Source of the DNA: Emticicia sp. BO119
GTDB taxonomy: Bacteria > Bacteroidota > Bacteroidia > Cytophagales > Spirosomataceae
Assembly: GCF_013912375.1 (NCBI RefSeq)
Contig: NZ_JACETV010000004.1
Coordinates: forward strand, 62,001-126,000
Direction: 5' to 3'
DNA length: 64,000 bases
In this document: in pieces, positions 10,138 to 19,557 of the stretch
How positions within the stretch are numbered: the first letter of the stretch is position 1
Layout of the letters: every line of letters begins with the position of its first letter
Position numbers and translations under genes: made by a program
The notes under the pieces: model-generated
What the model saw: only the letters and a program-made list of their open reading frames with translations
Databases searched by the model: none
What the model was told of the DNA's origin: nothing

Positions 10138-10510
10138 TGCTTTCTACTGGATATAATTTTAGAATTACATTTTGCGGTAAATTTAGTGTTAAACTTGAAA
10201 ATTGTTTTCAAAGGCTAATCCTTTTATTCAATTTCATGGCTCTATAAAAACAAAAAGCCTCCGAAAATCTGAAGACTTTTATGCTATTAGCAAAAAACAC
10301 AATTGCTATTTATTGTCTGCTATAAATTTGAGATTAAATGAAATATTTAATAAAGGATACTTTTTTGGGTAAAGGAGTTGGAAGTACGTAATGATTTTCA
10401 TCCGTTTAAATTTTATGAGTGAATTAAGCAGCGGTTGGTCAATTCGTCACACAAAATTATTCGCTAAAAATGAGTATTTTTGCTGAACATTCCTTAGTTG
10501 CCGACATAAT
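10138..10510. other. 373-bp divergent intergenic region
   Basis: No gene is seen. It holds a minus-strand-oriented hairpin (10251-10280) whose 10-bp stem needs G-U pairs and which precedes a T tract. It also holds a TATTTTTG box (10475-10482), matching the Bacteroidota -7 element, 29 bp before the ATG at 10511; I found no good -33 TTG at the usual distance. Confidence 0.5.
10475..10482 (+). promoter_or_regulatory. Bacteroidota -7 promoter element of the DxDDT protein gene
   Basis: TATTTTTG matches TAnnTTTG and lies 28 bp before the start codon, a usual leader length. No convincing -33 TTG is present about 19-20 bp upstream, so this is a half-match only. Confidence 0.45.
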
Positions 10511-11890
10511 ATGCATTATAAAGTACTCTTTCTTTTGTTTGTTTCCCATTTCCATTTATTTTCCCAAACTATCTCAACCGACTCAATTCAGACAGATATT
10601 GACGCCTGTTTACTGTATCTGAGTACCCGGCAATGCACACAAACGATAGATGGAAAACAATATGCTGGCGAATGGGAAGCGCATATGCGCATGGAAGGCT
10701 CTATTTTGTTATTAGGTTCAAAAAGCAATTATCGAGACTCCAACTGCTTTACAATGGCAGGTATTCATAATATACTGGCTGAAATATATTTAGCAGATAC
10801 CTCCCGGAAAGAGATTCTACCTATGCTACGAAAAGTATTCCCGGAAGTGCTGAGTTATGCCACAGGGCAAAGATTTAATTTCTGGAAGCAACTCCCACCC
10901 AATCGGGATCTGCTTCTGGGGTCAGAGCCTGACCCTTTACCTTTAGTCAGAAGACCAACTACCTTTACTTTAAAAAACAGATTTATCAACAAAGCCGCTA
11001 ATGTAGAAAACGATGCTGATGATACGTCAATGGGTAATCTGGCGGTATGGTATCATAAAAAAATTTTTGGCATTGACACTCTAAGAACTGCTAAATCTAA
11101 TTTATTTGACAGGTATCTTGACAAAGACCGTAAGAACAGGCACTGGTATAATTATCTTTATCATGGCTTCAAAAATTCAGGAGCTTTCCTGACCTGGTTA
11201 GGTGAAGAAGAAGCATTCGATCACTGGAATATTACTAAAGCTGTGTGGCATAATCTTACTTTCTATATTCCTTATAGTGTTTGTTTTCCTCAGGCCTACA
11301 AGCCTTATATCCCTTGGGGAACGAATGATGTAGATGTAGTAGTAAACGCCAATGTATTAACTTACCTCGCCAAAAGTGGACTTACCCTATCCAGTAAAGG
11401 CAGCCATGCGGCTCATATATTGATTGAAAAACACGCCAGACGAGGCAGATGGGCACGTATGGGTATCTATTACCCTAACCGCTTTCATTTTCATTATACT
11501 GCCAGCAGGGCTTTTGCTGCCGGAGATACCGCTTTGGCTAAAACGGGAGAATATCTTTTGGATAATCTCTCTAAAACCCAACAAGCTGATGGAAGTTATA
11601 AAAGCGATAAAAAAGTAAACAACCATGATAGAATACAATCAACCGTTTATGGATTATTGAGTCTACTCTACTTGAAAGAAGCCGGTATGAAAGTCCCGTC
11701 GGCCTTAATTAATCATTCTATGGCTTATTTAAGGTCTCAAAGAAGTTTTGATAATCAGATGGTTTATTGGAAAGGAGGCGTTTTTTTTTCAGGGGGGACA
11801 GTGGTGAGAAAGACCCTTTTCTTTACTTCTGATGCCTACACAACGGCATTAGTGATATTGGCTTTTCAAAAGTATATACAATTGATGTGA
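10511..11890 (+). CDS. Unrecognised secreted protein, possible alpha/alpha-toroid fold with DxDDT motif
   Basis: A 459-residue protein starting with a signal peptide (MHYKVLFLLFVSHFHLFSQT). I do not recognise the family with certainty. The centre carries VENDADDTSMGN (Asp168-Ala-Asp-Asp-Thr172), resembling the DxDDTA acid motif of class II terpene cyclases, and the C-terminal half has helix-turn repeats typical of alpha/alpha toroids (IQSTVYGLLSLLYLKEAG, AYTTALVILAFQKY). A toroid enzyme or a polysaccharide lyase/hydrolase-like protein would also fit, and a periplasmic terpene cyclase would be unexpected. It has its own -7 element upstream. Its stop abuts the stop of the convergent beta-propeller gene with no gap. 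Confidence 0.8.
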   Translation: MHYKVLFLLFVSHFHLFSQTISTDSIQTDIDACLLYLSTRQCTQTIDGKQYAGEWEAHMRMEGSILLLGSKSNYRDSNCFTMAGIHNILAEIYLADTSRKEILPMLRKVFPEVLSYATGQRFNFWKQLPPNRDLLLGSEPDPLPLVRRPTTFTLKNRFINKAANVENDADDTSMGNLAVWYHKKIFGIDTLRTAKSNLFDRYLDKDRKNRHWYNYLYHGFKNSGAFLTWLGEEEAFDHWNITKAVWHNLTFYIPYSVCFPQAYKPYIPWGTNDVDVVVNANVLTYLAKSGLTLSSKGSHAAHILIEKHARRGRWARMGIYYPNRFHFHYTASRAFAAGDTALAKTGEYLLDNLSKTQQADGSYKSDKKVNNHDRIQSTVYGLLSLLYLKEAGMKVPSALINHSMAYLRSQRSFDNQMVYWKGGVFFSGGTVVRKTLFFTSDAYTTALVILAFQKYIQLM

Positions 11891-12901
11891 TTACATATTA
11901 TTTAGTACCAACTTGGTTCGGTCGATTATAGTAATCATCAATACAGTACGGGCACTGCCGATAGCAATGGCTGTATTATCAGAAGTAAAAACTGTTTCGT
12001 AGATATTAAATGCTTTATTGAGCTTTACTCCATGCACCTGATAATTCCCTGATTTATCATCGAGGATTATCTGTCCATTGCCTGCCGAATAAATATCGTA
12101 TTTATGGCCTTCTACTCTTCCCCAGATAAGCCCTGATGTCTGTAATATCTTTTTCTCATGATTACTATAAATCCTGCCCATTTTACCCATCCAGCCACCT
12201 GTTACCACATAATTATCGGTATCTGAAAACTGAATTTCATGAAAGATACTATTGCCCAGCTTATTTTTTTGCAGCCATTTCTCTCCTTGCAATTCATATA
12301 AATGGGTTTTATTGAGTGTGTACATCAACGCATATACTTTTTTATTAAAAGAATTGTATTTTACACACCAAACCATTTTGAAAGGGTTTGAGTAGATTTT
12401 CTTCCAGGTAAGTCCACCATCCACCGATTTCAGAATAAAACCATTCGGAACAGTCTTTTTTGAATGGGCAATAGCCGAACGGCCACCACAGATATAAATC
12501 TCTGATTCGCTCACAACCACCATATTGTAGAAACAGGCATTTTCATACCCTTTCACTTTAATGGTCTGCCATATTTTTGTCTTTAAATTATGCTTGTAGA
12601 TTATTCCTTTGTCGCCGCAGGCTATGATGGTTTGCTCGTCAAATTTATCAAGCTTATAAATATCTAAATGCTGGCTCGGGTAGATTATATTTGTGAGGTT
12701 ACCTTCGGTATCAATCGACTTCAAGGTGCCGTATTTGCCGCCAATCCAGAATTTATCTTCAACAGGGATAATATCGTAATAGGAAGAATCTGCATAAGTG
12801 ATTCCTTGTTGAAGAACTTTAATAGAAACCTCTTGTGCTTTGGTGTCTAAGCATAAGAATATCATTAAAAAGCTTAAAGCTATTTGAGTGGTAAATTTCA
12901 A
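11891..12901 (-). CDS. Secreted BNR/Ycf48-like beta-propeller protein
   Basis: About 336 residues made of repeated short beta motifs such as FWIGGKYGTLKSID, IIACGDKGIIYKH, IYICGGRSAIAHSK and NGFILKSVDGGLTWKKI; the last is the Asp-box/BNR pattern. Such propellers are usually binding or assembly modules at the envelope; the partner is unknown. The open frame extends to an ATG at 12970, but a strong promoter (12948-12977) lies inside that extension, so transcription would begin downstream of that ATG. A TTG at 12901 gives MKFTTQIALSFLMIFLCLDTKA, a good signal peptide, and I prefer it, though TTG starts are uncommon. Confidence 0.75.
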   Translation of the reverse strand: MKFTTQIALSFLMIFLCLDTKAQEVSIKVLQQGITYADSSYYDIIPVEDKFWIGGKYGTLKSIDTEGNLTNIIYPSQHLDIYKLDKFDEQTIIACGDKGIIYKHNLKTKIWQTIKVKGYENACFYNMVVVSESEIYICGGRSAIAHSKKTVPNGFILKSVDGGLTWKKIYSNPFKMVWCVKYNSFNKKVYALMYTLNKTHLYELQGEKWLQKNKLGNSIFHEIQFSDTDNYVVTGGWMGKMGRIYSNHEKKILQTSGLIWGRVEGHKYDIYSAGNGQIILDDKSGNYQVHGVKLNKAFNIYETVFTSDNTAIAIGSARTVLMITIIDRTKLVLNNM

Positions 12902-12947
12902 AAAAGGTAGATGTCGGTTATAATCGGGTTCGTTTAGTGTATAGTTG

Positions 12948-12977
12948 CAAAAATAGGAATACGGCGGCATTCTTCAA
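12948..12977 (-). promoter_or_regulatory. Bacteroidota-type promoter of the beta-propeller gene
   Basis: On the minus strand, TTG (977-975) and TATTTTTG (955-948) are separated by 19 bp, the expected -33/-7 arrangement. It overlaps the first codons of the longest reading frame and therefore argues for the shorter start at 12901. Confidence 0.65.
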
Positions 12978-13038
12978 AGTGCAGAATTAATTTTAATAGG
13001 GATTTTATTTTAAGGTAAGAATATTACCGAAATAAGTC

Positions 13039-13046
13039 TATTTTTG
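13039..13046 (+). promoter_or_regulatory. -7 promoter element of the M14 carboxypeptidase gene
   Basis: TATTTTTG, a full match to TAnnTTTG, lies 28 bp before the ATG at 13075. No clear -33 TTG is visible at the usual distance. Confidence 0.45.
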
Positions 13047-13074
13047 TTAATATACTCAATAAAATTCCAATTGT

Positions 13075-14394
13075 ATGGTTCTTCATCTCAAACCCCTTAC
13101 CTTTGCTATTATCGCTTATTTTATTTCATTTAATATGCCTGGTTTTGCCCAAACGAAGGATTTTTCAAAAGATTTATTCGCTCAGTATGATCATTATAAA
13201 GAAACAGCAATTACGAATCGTCGTTTCAAACATAAAGACCTTGTGCCGCTAATTCAGAAACTGCCGTTTGAGAAGCAGGTAGCGGGAAAATCCTTTGAAG
13301 GGAGAGATTTATATGAGATAAAAATGGGTAGTGGCAAAACCAGAGTATTGTTGTGGTCGCAGATGCATGGAGACGAACCCACTGCTACGATGGCCCTACT
13401 TGATATTTTTCGTTTTTTTCAGTCAGAAAATGATGGTTTTGATGCGCTTAGGCAGAGTATATTAACTAATACTACACTCTATTTTGTACCCATGCTAAAT
13501 CCTGATGGGGCAGAACGCTATCAGAGACGCACAGCTACTGAAATAGATATGAACCGTGATGCGTTGCGTTTTCAAACACCGGAAGGTGCTTTATTAAAGA
13601 AATTACAAGACGAACTTAAACCGGAATTTTCTTTTAATCTGCATGATAAAAACACCCGTTATAGTGCCGGCCGAAGTGGGAAGCAGGCCACTGTTTCATT
13701 CCTGGCTACGTCTTATGATTATGACAGAAACTGGAACCCCGCCCGAACAAAAGCTATGCAGGTAATTTGTCAAATGAGTGAGACACTACAAGGGTTTATT
13801 CCGGGGCATCTGGGGCGTTGGAATGACGAACACGAGCCCCGTGCCTTTGGAGACAATATAGCCAAATGGGGAAGTAGCCTGATATTAATAGAATCTGGCG
13901 GATATAAAGACGACACAGAAAAGCAGTTTATACGGAAACTGAATTTTGTGGCTATTCTGACTGGTTTACAGGCAATTGCCGAGCAATCTTATACCCATTA
14001 TACTTTAGCGACATACGAAGCCTTGCCTAACAATGATCGTTACTTATACGACCTGTTAGTTCGTAATGCCGAGTTTGATTATCATGGCAAAATTGTAGTT
14101 AAAGATATAGCTATTGACCTGATTGAAAAAAATATCAGAAATGCTACGAGTTTTACAATCAAGAGCGTTATTGAAGATATGGGCGACCTTTCGACCTTCT
14201 GGGGTATCAAAGAAATTGATGCTACCGGACTACGGGTCAGGCCCCTGGCTGACTTTCCTGAAATAATAAAGACCTATGCTTTATCTAAAGAAGATATTAA
14301 GGATAAAGAACTGAATCTGGATGAGAAAGCAAACTTTGTATTAGCAAGAGGCAAAGAAGTTAAATATGTAATTGTGAATGGACAAATCAAATAG
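13075..14394 (+). CDS. Secreted M14-family zinc carboxypeptidase
   Basis: A 439-residue protein with a signal peptide (TFAIIAYFISFNMPGFAQ). The M14 zinc site is visible: H-x-x-E in MHGDEPTA near residue 100, the substrate-binding stretch VPMLNPDGAERYQRRTATEIDMNRDA (N..R), and a later histidine in NLHDKNTRYS. A glutamate in LILIESGGYKDD is a candidate catalytic base. Such enzymes remove C-terminal residues from peptides or act on peptidoglycan stems. The following gene overlaps its 3' end, so the two are probably co-translated. The C-terminal ~140 residues lie outside the catalytic domain and have no obvious assignment. Confidence 0.88.
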   Translation: MVLHLKPLTFAIIAYFISFNMPGFAQTKDFSKDLFAQYDHYKETAITNRRFKHKDLVPLIQKLPFEKQVAGKSFEGRDLYEIKMGSGKTRVLLWSQMHGDEPTATMALLDIFRFFQSENDGFDALRQSILTNTTLYFVPMLNPDGAERYQRRTATEIDMNRDALRFQTPEGALLKKLQDELKPEFSFNLHDKNTRYSAGRSGKQATVSFLATSYDYDRNWNPARTKAMQVICQMSETLQGFIPGHLGRWNDEHEPRAFGDNIAKWGSSLILIESGGYKDDTEKQFIRKLNFVAILTGLQAIAEQSYTHYTLATYEALPNNDRYLYDLLVRNAEFDYHGKIVVKDIAIDLIEKNIRNATSFTIKSVIEDMGDLSTFWGIKEIDATGLRVRPLADFPEIIKTYALSKEDIKDKELNLDEKANFVLARGKEVKYVIVNGQIK

Positions 14395-15154
14395 TATGCC
14401 TGGCAAGAATAGCCGTGTGAGTAAGTATTATTACCTTTTCTTTTTTTTTATTTTAGCAAACATCCCCGTTTTTGCTCAGCAATCTTATGTTTTAGGCAGA
14501 GCAATTGATAAAACCACCAAACAGCCTATCCCATCTGCAACAGTTGTTAATAAAAACACAAAGCAGATAACCAAAACAAGTGATAACGGAAATTTTTTAG
14601 TGAAAGCGGCAAAGGGTGATTCAATCAAGATTTCTTCCATTGGGTATAAAAATGCTGGTATCGCCTGGGATGGTGTCAACAAAGAGCCTGTTATTGAACT
14701 GCCCCAAGACGCTATCGTATTGCCGGAAGTAACCATAAAAGACAAACGAATAGAGGTAATCAGGCAACAAATTGATGAATTACTGGCAGCTCCTGAAGCC
14801 TCAACAAAGCTCAAATGGAAAGATATTTCTAACCTGATTAATACCAATACATCTTCACCCGGCGGCGGGATTGGTATTTCTATAGATGGACTTTACCAGC
14901 TTTTCAGTAAAGAGGGCAAAACCCGCCGTAAACTGGAAGCTATGAAACAGGAAGACCTCCGTAAGCTTTTGGTAGAGTACCGCTACAGTGCCGAATATGT
15001 ATCTTATGTAACCAAACTGAAAGGTCAGCAACTAAAAGATTTTATGAAATTCTGTAATTTGCCTGACAATTTTGTGCTGACTGCTAATGATTATGACCTG
15101 ACTTTTGAAGTTTTCAGATGTCTGGAAGAATTTAAACATAGATACCGTTTTTAA
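14378..15154 (+). CDS. Carboxypeptidase-regulatory-like domain protein
   Basis: Up to 258 residues. The frame opens at 14378, overlapping the carboxypeptidase by 17 bp; a second ATG at 14396, one base after that gene's stop, gives a cleaner signal peptide (YYYLFFFFILANIPVFAQ) and may be the real start. After it comes a CarboxypepD_reg-like beta sandwich (GRAIDKTTKQPIPSATVVN...KISSIGYK), ending near residue 110. The remaining part is helical and unassigned (LRKLLVEYRYSAEYVSYVTKLKG). Bacteroidota have many such proteins at the envelope, function mostly unknown. Location suggests translational coupling to the M14 enzyme. Confidence 0.8.
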   Translation: MDKSNSMPGKNSRVSKYYYLFFFFILANIPVFAQQSYVLGRAIDKTTKQPIPSATVVNKNTKQITKTSDNGNFLVKAAKGDSIKISSIGYKNAGIAWDGVNKEPVIELPQDAIVLPEVTIKDKRIEVIRQQIDELLAAPEASTKLKWKDISNLINTNTSSPGGGIGISIDGLYQLFSKEGKTRRKLEAMKQEDLRKLLVEYRYSAEYVSYVTKLKGQQLKDFMKFCNLPDNFVLTANDYDLTFEVFRCLEEFKHRYRF

Positions 15155-15179
15155 ATTATAACAGAATCCTATTATTGCA

Positions 15180-17190
15180 ATGCCCATGAAAAAACTCGTT
15201 TTTTCTAATCTCTTTATTCTTTGACGTAAGCTGGAAAACGCGGTTATCTCCGATTGTCTCCAATTCGCTCTATAATGGCGAGGTATATGATGGTAGAATG
15301 GAATATGGGAAAGACTGGGAAAATGCTGTTATTCTTGATGAGGCAGAAAACAAAACTACGTTATTCGGCCCCAAGCCCGAAGACAACAGAAATGATGAAG
15401 CAGAATCTTTCAGTACAAAAAATACCAAACTGATTGCCTCTATTGCGCCACAGATTCAGGTAATGCAGGAAATAAAAGCCATAAAAATTACTGAGCCGCG
15501 TAAGGGGCATTATGTTTTTGATTTTGGCCAGAATCTGGTGGGTTTTACGCATCTGAAAGTGGAGGGCAAAGCAGGGAAAGAAGTAGAAATGAAATTTGCC
15601 GAATTACTAACAGACAAAGGTTTAGCCGACCAGGCTAATTTGCGAAGTATCAGACCTACCGACAAGTATATTCTGAAAGGCTATGGGGTAGAAGAGTGGG
15701 AGCCTAAATTCACGTATCACGGCTTCAGATATGTAGAGGTAGAGGGTTTACCTAAAAAACCAGACCAAAATACACTTGTGGCAAAAGTAATTCATACAAA
15801 TACGCCATTTACCGGAAGTTTTACTACCTCAAACGATTTACTGAATAGTATTTATAAGAACATCACCTGGGGGCAACGTGGCAATATGCATAGCGTACCT
15901 ACTGATTGTCCGCAAAGAGATGAGCGTTTAGGATGGATGGGTGATGCGCAGATTTTTGCACCAACTGCCAGTTATATTATGCAGATGAATGGCTTTTTTG
16001 CCAAATGGGTAAGAGATATTTCCGATTCTCAGCATTCGTCAGGATATGTATATGATGTAAATCCTAAGATTGTAGTAGGCGGCCCATCAAAACCCGCCTG
16101 GGGAGATGCTATTGTGATTGTGCCCTACCGCATGTACCAATTCTATGGCGATAAACGAATCATTGAAGAAAATTATGACGCTATGAAAAACTGGGTGGAA
16201 TACATGAATAACCATCCGAATACCCGGAAAGATGGCATCTATTATTTTCAGGCGGGGGATTTCTATGGTTATGGCGACTGGGTGCCTGTAGAGAACTCTC
16301 CTACCAAGCCTATTGGCGGCAGCTATCAGTTTTACTCAAATAAATTACTGGCTGAAATGGCGAAAGTGATTGGTAAAACTGCCGATGCACAAAAATATGC
16401 CGAGGTATCGCAGAAGGTAGCAGATAAATATAATGAGGTCTATTTTGACCCTCAAGGCAAAACCTATGAAGGTAACACCCAAGGAGCAAACCTTATTCCA
16501 CTTAGCCTGGGTATTACAAAACCAGCCGACCGTTTGGCAGTAGCACAGAATGTGGCAGCCAATGTAAGAGCCAAAAACGACCACCTGACTACGGGATTCC
16601 TTTCAACCGAAATGCTTTTACCGACACTAAGTGAAGCGGGAGAGCATGAACTGGCCTATAAAGTAGCTACTCAAAAAACCTATCCCGGCTGGGGCTATAT
16701 GATTGAAAAAGGGGCCACCACCATGTGGGAGTTGTGGAACTCAGATACCGAAAAACCTGAAGGCATGAATTCCCGTAATCATTTTGCTTATGGCTCTATC
16801 GGGGAATGGTTTTATTCTTATCTGGCCGGCATAAAGCCTGACCCGATGAGTGCTGCATTCAAACATTTTATTATTGCTCCAATGCCTGCCGGGGATTTGA
16901 AATGGGTTGAGAGCAAATATGAATCAAGCTATGGCCCGATTGCTTCAGGCTGGAATTTGCAAGGTACAAAATTTGTGTTAAAAGTATCTGTTCCTGCCAA
17001 TACCTCTGCCCAGATTCAATTGCCATTATCTGGCAAAACCAATGCTATTATCAAAGAATCTGATAAACTGATATTATCAGGTAATAAAGTTCCCAAAGCC
17101 CGAATACAAGGTATTACTTTTGTAAAAATTGAAAAAGACAAAGCTATTTTTGAGGTTTTAAGCGGAAACTATGCCTTTTCGATAGAATAA
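15180..17190 (+). pseudogene. Decayed alpha-L-rhamnosidase (GH78), internally deleted and frameshifted
   Basis: An intact frame of 630 codons (15298-17190) encodes the end of the N-terminal rhamnosidase domain and the whole (alpha/alpha)6 catalytic domain. It includes TDCPQRDERLGWMGD (catalytic acid region) and TTMWELWNS (second catalytic Glu). Homology-like sequence continues upstream of this ATG in the same frame (VSWKTRLSPIVSNSLYNGE, 15226-15282), where there is no start codon. In another frame an ATG at 15180 encodes a signal-peptide remnant, MPMKKLVFSNLFIL, then TGA at 15222. Normal GH78 enzymes are some 900 or more residues, so several hundred codons were lost at this junction and the frame broken. 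Export looks abolished; a cytoplasmic remnant from 15298 is possible. Confidence 0.8.
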
Positions 17191-17286
17191 AAAAACCATA
17201 AATAATCCTATTAGTTGGCAGAAAGATAAATCTTATATGTAATATATTTGTTGATGATTACCAACATCATCATTCCGACACATCCT

Positions 17287-18753
17287 ATGATATTAAGCGA
17301 CATCCTATATAAAGTTCCTCTGAAAGCAGTTTCTGGTAAGACCGATATTGCTATACAAAACATTGTCTTTGATTCAAGACAAGTAAAGGAAAGCAGTTTG
17401 TTTGTAGCTATTGGTGGCACACAGGTAGACGGGCATCACTTCATCGAGAAAGCCATTGAATTAGGTGCATCGGCAATTCTTTGTGAGCATCTGCCAGAGA
17501 TATTACATGAAAACATTACCTTCTTGCAGGTAGAAAATTCGGCCCGTATTATGGGTTTAATGGCCGCTAATTTTTATGGCAATCCATCGAAAAAATTAAA
17601 GTTAGTAGGAGTAACAGGTACAAATGGCAAGACTTCTACTGTTACATTACTATTCCGCTTATTCCGAAAGCTGGGTTACCGCTGTGGTTTGTTATCTACC
17701 GTTCAAAACCAGATTGATGATGAAATTATTCCTTCTACGCACACTACCCCTGATTCTGTAAAAATTAATGAGCTGTTACAGGAAATGGTTCAAAAGGGTG
17801 TGAGTTATTGTTTTATGGAGGTAAGTTCCCATTCAGTAGTGCAGGAACGCATTGCAGGGCTCCATTTTGCAGGAGGAATATTCACCAATATCACTCATGA
17901 TCACCTTGATTTTCATGAGACATTTGATAATTATATAAGAGCCAAAAAAGGGTTTTTTGACCAATTGCCAGCCTCAGCATTTGCCTTGGTTAATACCGAC
18001 GACAAGAATGGCAAAATTATGATTCAGAATACTTTTGCCCGCAAAGAATCTTATTCTTTACGGAATATCGGCAGTTTTAAGGGTAAAATCCTGGCTTGTG
18101 GTTTGTTTGGCTTACAGATGGACATTGATAACCGGGAGGTATGGTTTAAACTGATTGGTGCTTTTAATGCCTACAATCTCTTAGGTGTCTATGGTGCGGC
18201 AGTATTATTAGGTGAAAATCCCGATGAAGTGCTGATGCAATTATCGGATATTCAACCCCCGGCTGGTAGATTTGAGCAGGTAGTATCACAAAATCATATT
18301 GTAGGTATTGTAGACTATGCCCATACACCTGATGCGCTTAAAAATGTACTGGAAACAATAGTAGACTTGCAACAAGACAGTAACCAACAGATTATCACCG
18401 TAGTAGGTTGTGGAGGTAACAGAGATGCCACCAAGCGCCCTATTATGGCAGAGATTGCCTGTAAACTCAGCAACCGTGTGATTCTGACATCTGATAACCC
18501 AAGAAATGAAGACCCATTAGTTATTTTAGGACAAATGGAGAGTGGTGTCCCGATGATTTATGTAAATAAAGTGCAAACCATAGAAGACCGGCATCAGGCA
18601 GTTTTTGAGGCAGTAAAAATTGCCCGTCCGCAAGATATTATTCTGGTAGCAGGCAAAGGCCATGAAACCTATCAGGAGATCAAGGGTGTGAAACACCATT
18701 TTGATGATAAAGAAGTATTGCAGGAGGCTTTTGATACAATCTGGAAGAGATAG
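17287..18753 (+). CDS. murE: UDP-N-acetylmuramoyl-tripeptide synthetase (meso-DAP adding)
   Basis: A 488-residue Mur ligase. Motifs: STDTR-like IVFDSRQVKESSLFVA near the start, ATP loop GVTGTNGKTSTVTLL (about 109-123), EVSSHSVVQERIAG, and the amino-acid selectivity motif DNPRNEDP (about 402-409), which marks meso-diaminopimelate rather than lysine ligases. It adds the third residue to UDP-MurNAc-L-Ala-D-Glu in the cytoplasm. The frame is open from a TTG at 17248, but a TATATTTG element (17243-17250) overlaps that point; the ATG at 17287 fits the family N-terminus better. Isolated from murF and other wall genes. Confidence 0.95.
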   Translation: MILSDILYKVPLKAVSGKTDIAIQNIVFDSRQVKESSLFVAIGGTQVDGHHFIEKAIELGASAILCEHLPEILHENITFLQVENSARIMGLMAANFYGNPSKKLKLVGVTGTNGKTSTVTLLFRLFRKLGYRCGLLSTVQNQIDDEIIPSTHTTPDSVKINELLQEMVQKGVSYCFMEVSSHSVVQERIAGLHFAGGIFTNITHDHLDFHETFDNYIRAKKGFFDQLPASAFALVNTDDKNGKIMIQNTFARKESYSLRNIGSFKGKILACGLFGLQMDIDNREVWFKLIGAFNAYNLLGVYGAAVLLGENPDEVLMQLSDIQPPAGRFEQVVSQNHIVGIVDYAHTPDALKNVLETIVDLQQDSNQQIITVVGCGGNRDATKRPIMAEIACKLSNRVILTSDNPRNEDPLVILGQMESGVPMIYVNKVQTIEDRHQAVFEAVKIARPQDIILVAGKGHETYQEIKGVKHHFDDKEVLQEAFDTIWKR

Positions 18754-18771
18754 TATCATAAAAATTGCATA

Positions 18772-18809
18772 AAAAGGTATGGCTGAAACTATTATCAACC
18801 ATACCTTTT
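18772..18809. terminator. Bidirectional terminator between murE and ompH
   Basis: AAAAGGTATGG (772-782) pairs perfectly with CCATACCTTTT (799-809) around a 16-nt loop. It lies between convergent murE and the OmpH gene and ends in T runs on both strands. Confidence 0.8.
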
Positions 18810-18832
18810 ATTTCCTCTACGCTGAATGACTA

Positions 18833-19441
18833 TTACTTTTTCGGCGCTGGCTTATTAGGTGTTGACGCAGCGGGTGGGGTTACCTGTTGTTTTGGTGGAG
18901 GTGTACTGCCCATTTTTATTAAAATAGCATCTGATAAATTATCCTTTCCGTTATCATTCGCATACAACAATACCGGTGTTGATTCTCTGTTAGCCGCGTC
19001 AGCATTTCTTCTGAAAACAAACTTATATCCTTTTTCGGCGGCTACCTTTTTTGTGGCTTCGTCTAATTTACTACGAATGTCATTATATCTGGTCTGTATA
19101 AATGTTTGTAACTCTGTCTCTGCACTTGCCTGATACTCATCTGCTGCTTTTTTCAGATCCTGTACTTCTTTCAAAGCAGCATTTAATGATTCTGTAGTTA
19201 CGTTTGTTATATTCTTCAGTGATTGCTGATATAACGCATACTTCTCCTGATACAAATCACCCTTTGCTTGTAGTTGCTTTGTAAATTCTTCTCGCTTGGT
19301 AGTCACATCTTCCTGTAAATCTTTTATTTCTTTTAGATTTATCATCACATAATCTTCATATACATAACCGATTTTGGGGAGTTGAGCAAATGAGACCTGA
19401 CTAACAAGAGCGACAATCAAAACAAAAAATATCTTTTTCAT
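18833..19441 (-). CDS. OmpH/Skp family periplasmic chaperone
   Basis: A 202-residue protein with a signal peptide (MKKIFFVLIVALVSQVSFA), then KIGYVYEDYVMINLKEIKDLQEDV, the OmpH start, and a long charged coiled coil from about residue 35 to 120 (KREEFTKQLQAKGDLYQEKYALYQQ). It ends in a low-complexity Pro/Gln/Lys tail (PPPKQQVTPPAASTPNKPAPKK). Skp-like chaperones hold unfolded outer-membrane proteins in the periplasm. The Pro-rich tail is longer than in E. coli Skp. Single gene, not linked to bamA here. Confidence 0.88.
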   Translation of the reverse strand: MKKIFFVLIVALVSQVSFAQLPKIGYVYEDYVMINLKEIKDLQEDVTTKREEFTKQLQAKGDLYQEKYALYQQSLKNITNVTTESLNAALKEVQDLKKAADEYQASAETELQTFIQTRYNDIRSKLDEATKKVAAEKGYKFVFRRNADAANRESTPVLLYANDNGKDNLSDAILIKMGSTPPPKQQVTPPAASTPNKPAPKK

Positions 19442-19500
19442 TGGGAGGGTTTAAGTAAATTTTTTATCAAAATTAATTAATAAATCTGATGAAAAAAAGA

Positions 19501-19529
19501 ACACGCCACATAAGGCGTATGCGGCGTGT
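19501..19529 (-). terminator. Terminator of the leucine operon
   Basis: ACACGCC (501-507) pairs with GGCGTGT (523-529), with CATA/TATG inside. On the minus strand it is followed by TTCTTTTTTTC. It lies about 30 bp beyond the leuB stop codon. Confidence 0.85.
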
Positions 19530-19557
19530 CTAATAAATAAGAAAACGATATAAATAC

